Positions 59,010 to 64,000 of a DNA stretch of 64,000 nucleotides are shown in pieces. The stretch comes from Budorcas taxicolor (taxonomy: Eukaryota; Chordata; Mammalia; Artiodactyla; Bovidae), in the NCBI RefSeq assembly GCF_023091745.1, contig NW_026291768.1, forward strand, positions 62,001 to 126,000. Reading direction: 5' to 3'. The notes under the pieces are model-generated. The model did no database searches, was not told the origin of the DNA, and was given only the letters and a program-made list of their open reading frames with translations. Within the stretch, counting starts at the first letter, position 1; every line of letters starts with the position of its first letter. A program made the position numbers and the translations under genes.

Positions 59010-60414
59010 TGCCGCCCACAGCCTCCGCTCAGGGGAAGCAGCCCCTGTGCCAAGACCTGCAGGAGGCGCGGGGCGTCCCTGCCTGGAAGCCAAGTGCACG
59101 GTCCGCTTGGAAGCGAGCCTCCTTGGGAAGAGTCGAGGGAGCCAAGCCGCGTGCAGCTGCAAGCCCTGCTTGGGCCGAGCCGAGTGTGCCTCCAGGACGG
59201 CAGAGCTCCAGCTCTGCTCAGAGGCCGGATCTAGTCAAGTGCCTTGCGCGAGGCTGCTCTGCCCTGGGCGAGACTTGCCCAGGCTTGCCTCGCTGCTAGG
59301 CTTGCTGCCCGGGAAGGAGCAGGCTGTGCGATGCTGGGAGAGGCCACTGGCGCCTTCCTGGCCTCAGCTCCATTCCTGCCTTGCCTTTGCATCTAGGCCC
59401 CGGGCGTCCTTGGGGAAGGCTTAGGAGCCGGTGGCTTGCACACTGCCGAGCCCTCCAGCAGTGAGGCCTCTCGTAGAGGGGAGGGGAGGGCAAGTGCAGG
59501 GCTCCACCAGCGGTTGCTTGGCCGCCCAGACTCAGCGCCGCACGGAGAGCACAAGGCTCCCAGGTCCCCTGGCTGTGGTCTGCAGCCCCACACTCCCGGA
59601 GGCTGACTCCGTGGGCGCCCAGAAGGTGCCTGACAGACGTCATGTCCCTAGCGCTCTGCTCCCCAGCAGAGACGTGTGCAGGTGGTGGGGCCTGCCCCTG
59701 CGTGTCTGGGCTCCCGCCGGCAGCCCCAGCTCCAGGGAAGCAGCGCCTGAGCCAAGACCTGTAGGGGGCGCGGGGCGCCCCCGCCTGGAAGCCTAGCGCA
59801 CAGCATGCGGGAAGCGAGCCTCCTCGGGAGAAGAGGAGGCAGCCCAGCTGCGTGCGTCTGCACTCACTCCTTGGGCGGAGCCCAGTGAGCCTCCAGTACG
59901 GCAGAGCTCCAGCTCTGCTCAGAGGCCCGATCTGGCAGAGTTGCTGGCGTGAGGCTGCTCTGCCCTGGGCGAGCCTTGCCCAGACTTGCCTCGCTGCTAG
60001 GCTTCCTGCCCGGGAAGGAGCAGGCTGCGCCAGACAGGCAGACGCTCCTGGCGCCTTCCTGGCCTCAGCTCCACTCCTGCCTTGCCTTTGCACCTAGTCC
60101 CCAGGCGTCCTTGCGGAGGGCTTAGGGGCCGGTGGGGTGCACGCTGCCAAGCCCTCCAGCCGTGAGAGCTCTGTCATAGGGAAGGGAATGGCAAGTGCAG
60201 GGCTCCTCCAGCGGTCGCTTGGCCGCCCAGACTCAGCACAGCACGGAGAGCACCAGGCTTCCCAGGGCCCCTGGCTGTGGTCTGCAGCCCCACACACCCG
60301 GAGGCTGACTCCGTGAGCGCCCAGAAGTTGCCTGACAGACGTCATTTCCCTAGTGCTCTCCCCACCAGCAGAGACGTGTGCAGGTGGTTGGGGCCTGCCC
60401 CTGCGTGTCTGGGC
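59010..60414. repeat. HOR unit 43
   Basis: Departures: 335C, 364T (private), 656A, 736G, 1319T, 1370T. Confidence 0.95.
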
Positions 60415-61819
60415 TGCCGCCCACAGCCTCCGCTCAGGGGAAGCAGCCCCTGTGCCAAGACCGGCAGGAGGCGCGGGGCGTCCCTGCCTGGAAGCCAAGT
60501 GCACGGTCCGCTTGGAAGCGAGCCTCCTTGGGAAGAGTCGAGGGAGCCAAGCGGCGTGCAGCTGCAAGCCCTGCTTGGGCCGAGCCGAGTGTGCCTCCAG
60601 GACGGCAGAGCTCCAGCTCTGCTCAGAGGCCGGATCTAGTCAAGTGCCTTGCGCGAGGCTGCTCTGCCCTGGGCGAGACTTGCCCAGGCTTGCCTCGCTG
60701 CTAGGCTTGCTGCCCGGGAAGGAGCAGGCTGTGCGATGCTGGGAGAGGTCACTGGCGCCTTCCTGGCCTCAGCTCCACTCCTGCCTTGCCTTTGCATCTA
60801 GGCCCCGGGCGTCCTTGGGGAAGGCTTAGGAGCCGGTGGCTTGCACACTGCCGAGCCCTCCAGCAGTGAGGCCTCTCGTAGAGGGGAGGGGAGGGCAAGT
60901 GCAGGGCTCCACCAGCGGTTGCTTGGCCGCCCAGACTCAGCGCCGCACGGAGAGCACAAGGCTCCCAGGTCCCCTGGCTGTGGTCTGCAGCCCCACACTC
61001 CCGGAGGCTGACTCCGTGGGCGCCCAGAAGGTGCCTGACAGACGTCATGTCCCTAGGGCTCTGCTCCCCAGCAGAGACGTGTGCAGGTGGTGGGGCCTGC
61101 CCCTGCGTGTCTGGGCTCCCGCCGGCAGCCCCAGCTCCAGGGAAGCAGCCCCTGAGGCAAGACCTGTAGGGGGCGCGGGGCGCCCCCGCCTGGAAGCCTA
61201 GCGCACAGCATGTGGGAAGCGAGCCTCCTCGGGAGAAGAGGAGGCAGCCCAGCTGCGTGCGTCTGCACTCACTCCTTGGGCGGAGCCCAGTGAGCCTCCA
61301 GTACGGCAGAGCTCCAGCTCTGCTCAGAGGCCCGATCTGGCAGAGTTGCTGGCGTGAGGCTGCTCTGCCCTGGGCGAGCCTTGCCCAGACTTGCCTCGCT
61401 GCTAGGCTTCCTGCCCGGGAAGGAGCAGGGTGCGCCAGACAGGCAGACGCTCCTGGCGCCTTCCTGGCCTCAGCTCCACTCCTGCCTTGCCTTTGCACCT
61501 AGTCCCCAGGCGTCCTTGCGGAGGGCTTAGGGGCCGGTGGGGTGCACGCTGCCAAGCCCTCCAGCCGTGAGAGCTCTGTCTTAGGGAAGGGAATGGCAAG
61601 TGCAGGGCTCCTCCAGCGGTCGCTTGGCCGCCCAGACTCAGCACAGCACGGAGAGCACCAGGATTCCCAGGGCCCCTGGCTGTGGTCTGCAGCCCCACAC
61701 ACCCGGAGGCTGACTCCGTGAGCTCCCAGAAGGTGCCTGACAGACGTCATTTCCCTAGTGCTCTCCCCACCAGCAGAGACGTGGGCAGGTGGTTGGGGCC
61801 TGCCCCTGCGTGTCTGGGC
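60415..61819. repeat. HOR unit 44
   Basis: Departures: 49G, 139G, 643G, 656A, 743G, 799T, 1016G, 1167T, 1249A, 1310T. The most divergent complete unit, with five private changes (643, 799, 1016, 1249, 1310). Confidence 0.95.
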
Positions 61820-63224
61820 TGCCGCCCACAGCCTCCGCTCAGGGGAAGCAGCCCCTGTGCCAAGACCTGCAGGAGGCGCGGGGCGTCCCTGCCTGGAAGC
61901 CAAGTGCACGGTCCGCTTGGAAGCGAGCCTCCTTGGGAAGAGTCGAGGGAGCCAAGCCGCGTGCAGCTGCAAGCCCTGCTTGGGCCGAGCCGAGTGTGCC
62001 TCCAGGACGGCAGAGCTCCAGCTCTGCTCAGAGGCCGGATCTAGTCAAGTGCCTTGCGCGAGGCTGCTCTGCCCTGGGCGAGACTTGCCCAGGCTTGCCT
62101 CGCTGCTAGGCTTGCTGCCCGGGAAGGAGCAGGCTGTGCGATGCTGGGAGAGGCCACTGGCGCCTTCCTGGCCTCAGCTCCACTCCTGCCTTGCCTTTGC
62201 ATCTAGGCCCCGGGCGTCCTTGGGGAAGGCTTAGGAGCCGGTGGCTTGCACACTGCCGAGCCCTCCAGCAGTGAGGCCTCTCGTAGAGGGGAGGGGAGGG
62301 CAAGTGCAGGGCTCCACCTGCGGTTGCTTGGCCGCCCAGACTCAGCGCCGCACGGAGAGCACAAGGCTCCCAGGTCCCCTGGCTGTGGTCTGCAGCCCCA
62401 CACTCCCGGAGGCTGACTCCATGGGCGCCCAGAAGGTGCCTGACAGACGTCATGTCCCTAGCGCTCTGCTCCCCGGCAGAGACGTGTGCAGGGGGTGGGG
62501 CCTGCCCCTGCGTGTCTGGGCTCCCGCCGGCAGCCCCAGCTCCAGGGAAGCAGCCCCTGAGCCAAGACCTGTAGGGGGCGCGGGGCGCCCCCGCCTGGAA
62601 GCCTAGCGCACAGCATGCGGGAAGCGAGCCTCCTCGGGAGAAGAGGAGGCAGCCCAGCTGCGTGCGTCTGCACTCACTCCTTGGGCGGAGCCCAGTGAGC
62701 CTCCAGTACGGCAGAGCTCCAGCTCTGTTCAGAGGCCCGATCTGGCAGAGTTGCTGGCGTGAGGCTGCTCTGCCCTGGGCGAGCCTTGCCCAGACTTGCC
62801 TCGCTGCTAGGCTTCCTGCCCGGGAAGGAGCAGGCTGCGTCAGACAGGCAGACGCTCCTGGCGCCTTCCTGGCCTCAGCTCCACTCCTGCCTTGCCTTTG
62901 CACCTAGTCCCCAGGCGTCCTTGCGGAGGGCTTAGGGGCCGGTGGGGTGCACGCTGCCAAGCCCTCCAGCCGTGAGAGCTCTGTCTTAGGGAAGGGAATG
63001 GCAAGTGCAGGGCTCCTCCAGCGGTCGCTTGGCCGCCCAGACTCAGCACAGCACGGAGAGCACCAGGCTTCCCAGGGCCCCTGGCTGTGGTCTGCAGCCC
63101 CACACACCCGGAGGCTGACTCCGTGAGCGCCCAGAAGGTGCCTGACAGACGTCATTTCCCTAGTGCTCTCCCCACCAGCAGAGACGTGGGCAGGTGGTTG
63201 GGGCCTGCCCCTGCGTGTCTGGGC
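61820..63224. repeat. HOR unit 45
   Basis: Departures: 335C, 500T (private), 602A (private, CpG decay), 674G, 909T, 1021T, 1167T. Confidence 0.95.
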
Positions 63225-64000
63225 TGCCGCCCACAGCCTCCGCTCAGGGGAAGCAGCCCCTGTGCCAAGACCTGCAGGAGGCGCGGGGCGTCCCTGCCTG
63301 GAAGCCAAGTGCACGGTCCGCTTGGAAGCGAGCCTCCTTGGGAAGAGTCGAGGGAGCCAAGCCGCGTGCAGCTGCAAGCCCTGCTTGGGCCGAGCCGAGT
63401 GTGCCTCCAGGACGGCAGAGCTCCAGCTCTGCTCAGAGGCCGGATCTAGTCAAGTGCCTTGCGCGAGGCTGCTCTGCCCTGGGCGAGACTTGCCCAGGCT
63501 TGCCTCGCTGCTAGGCTTGCTGCCCGGGAAGGAGCAGGCTGTGCGATGCTGGGAGAGGTCACTGGCGCCTTCCTGGCCTCAGCTCCACTCCTGCCTTGCC
63601 TTTGCATCTAGGCCCCGGGCGTCCTTGGGGAAGGCTTAGGAGCCGGTGGCTTGCACACTGCCGAGCCCTCCAGCAGTGAGGCCTCTCGTAGAGGGGAGGG
63701 GAGGGCAAGTGCAGGGCTCCACCAGCGGTTGCTTGGCCGCCCAGACTCAGCGCCGCACGGAGAGCACAAGGCTCCCAGGTCCCCTGGCTGTGGTCTGCAG
63801 CCCCACACTCCCGGAGGCTGACTCCGTGGGCGCCCAGAAGGTGCCTGACAGACGTCATGTCCCTAGCGCTCTGCTCCCCGGCAGAGACGTGTGCAGGGGG
63901 TGGGGCCTGCCCCTGCGTGTCTGGGCTCCCGCCGGCAGCCCCAGCTCCAGGGAAGCAGCCCCTGAGCCAAGACCTGTAGGGGGCGCGGGGCGCCCCCGCC
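63225..64000. repeat. HOR unit 46 (partial, 776 bp)
   Basis: Complete monomer A (63,225-63,926) and 74 bp of B, cut by the window end; the array continues beyond. Departure: 674G. Confidence 0.95.

Larger units (their letters stand above)
1..64000. repeat. Satellite array, 1405-bp dimeric higher-order repeat, 45.6 copies
   Basis: Seen: the sequence repeats head to tail every 1405 bp from first base to last, with no interruption, inversion, transposon or unique DNA. Unit starts fall at 1, 1406, 2811 and so on; after a one-base deletion in unit 39 the starts shift by -1 (54,795, 56,200 ... 63,225). Each unit is a dimer of monomers A (offset 1-702) and B (offset 703-1405). The majority state at variable offsets is 49T, 139C, 335T, 634T, 644G, 656G, 674T, 710G, 736C, 743C, 830G, 857A, 909C, 933T, 1021C, 1105C, 1167A, 1179A, 1213G, 1235C, 1370G; unit entries list departures from it. 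Known: such HOR arrays are typical of centromeric or pericentromeric satellites homogenised by unequal exchange and gene conversion. Inferred: a mammalian, probably ruminant satellite II-like, (peri)centromere. Length and GC fit that family; homology was not tested. Confidence 0.97.

Noticed and set aside
1..64000. CRISPR array or other prokaryotic repeat system
   Set aside because: There are no short repeats separated by variable spacers; the repeat is a contiguous 1405-bp unit with no cas-like genes.
1..64000. rDNA or a tandem gene family
   Set aside because: No rRNA, tRNA or protein-domain signature is recognisable, and the unit is far too short for mammalian rDNA.

Overview
The whole 64-kb window is one uninterrupted satellite-DNA array. 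No gene, RNA gene, transposon or unique sequence is visible. The unit is a 1405-bp higher-order repeat (HOR) made of two related monomers: A (702 bp) and B (703 bp). By hand alignment A and B are about 86% identical. Successive 1405-bp units differ from one another at only a handful of positions (about 99.7% identical at the sites tabulated here). There are 45 complete HOR units plus a 776-bp partial unit at the right end, all in the same orientation. The only length change seen in the window is one missing G in unit 39, near 53,506. Monomer A of unit 1 is about 68% G+C (223 A/T in 702 bases, hand-counted) and carries about 40 CpGs.

Organism: the layout (long, GC-rich, near-identical head-to-tail units with no bacterial-type genes) fits a centromeric or pericentromeric satellite of a vertebrate. 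The ~702-bp monomer and high GC content are most like the GC-rich ~0.7-kb satellite II family of ruminants (bovine 1.723 satellite, caprine/ovine satellite II, cervid satellite II). This is inferred from period and composition only; no sequence comparison was possible.

Layout: units 1-5 (1-7,025) form a subfamily with C at offset 1179 and T at offset 1370. Units 6-20 (7,026-28,100) are a mosaic that includes two 2-unit (2810-bp) tandem duplications, at about 8.4-14.1 kb and 22.5-28.1 kb. Units 22-31 (29,506-43,555) are two copies of a 5-unit, 7025-bp block with only three differences seen. Units 33-39 mostly carry G at offset 674. Units 40-45 (54,795-63,224) carry more unit-private substitutions. 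Variant haplotypes recur far apart (for example units 6B-8 and 23B-25), which indicates exchange over tens of kilobases.

Sequence elements inside the unit: a 20/20 match to the p53 response-element consensus with zero spacer in every A monomer (19/20 in B); an 18-bp inverted repeat kept in both A and B; a very GC-rich 8-bp-stem hairpin in B; a G-quadruplex-prone tract in A; and a CRE-like AGACGTCA in both monomers. No intact CENP-B box was found. Open reading frames are frequent only because the sequence is poor in A+T; none looks like a gene.
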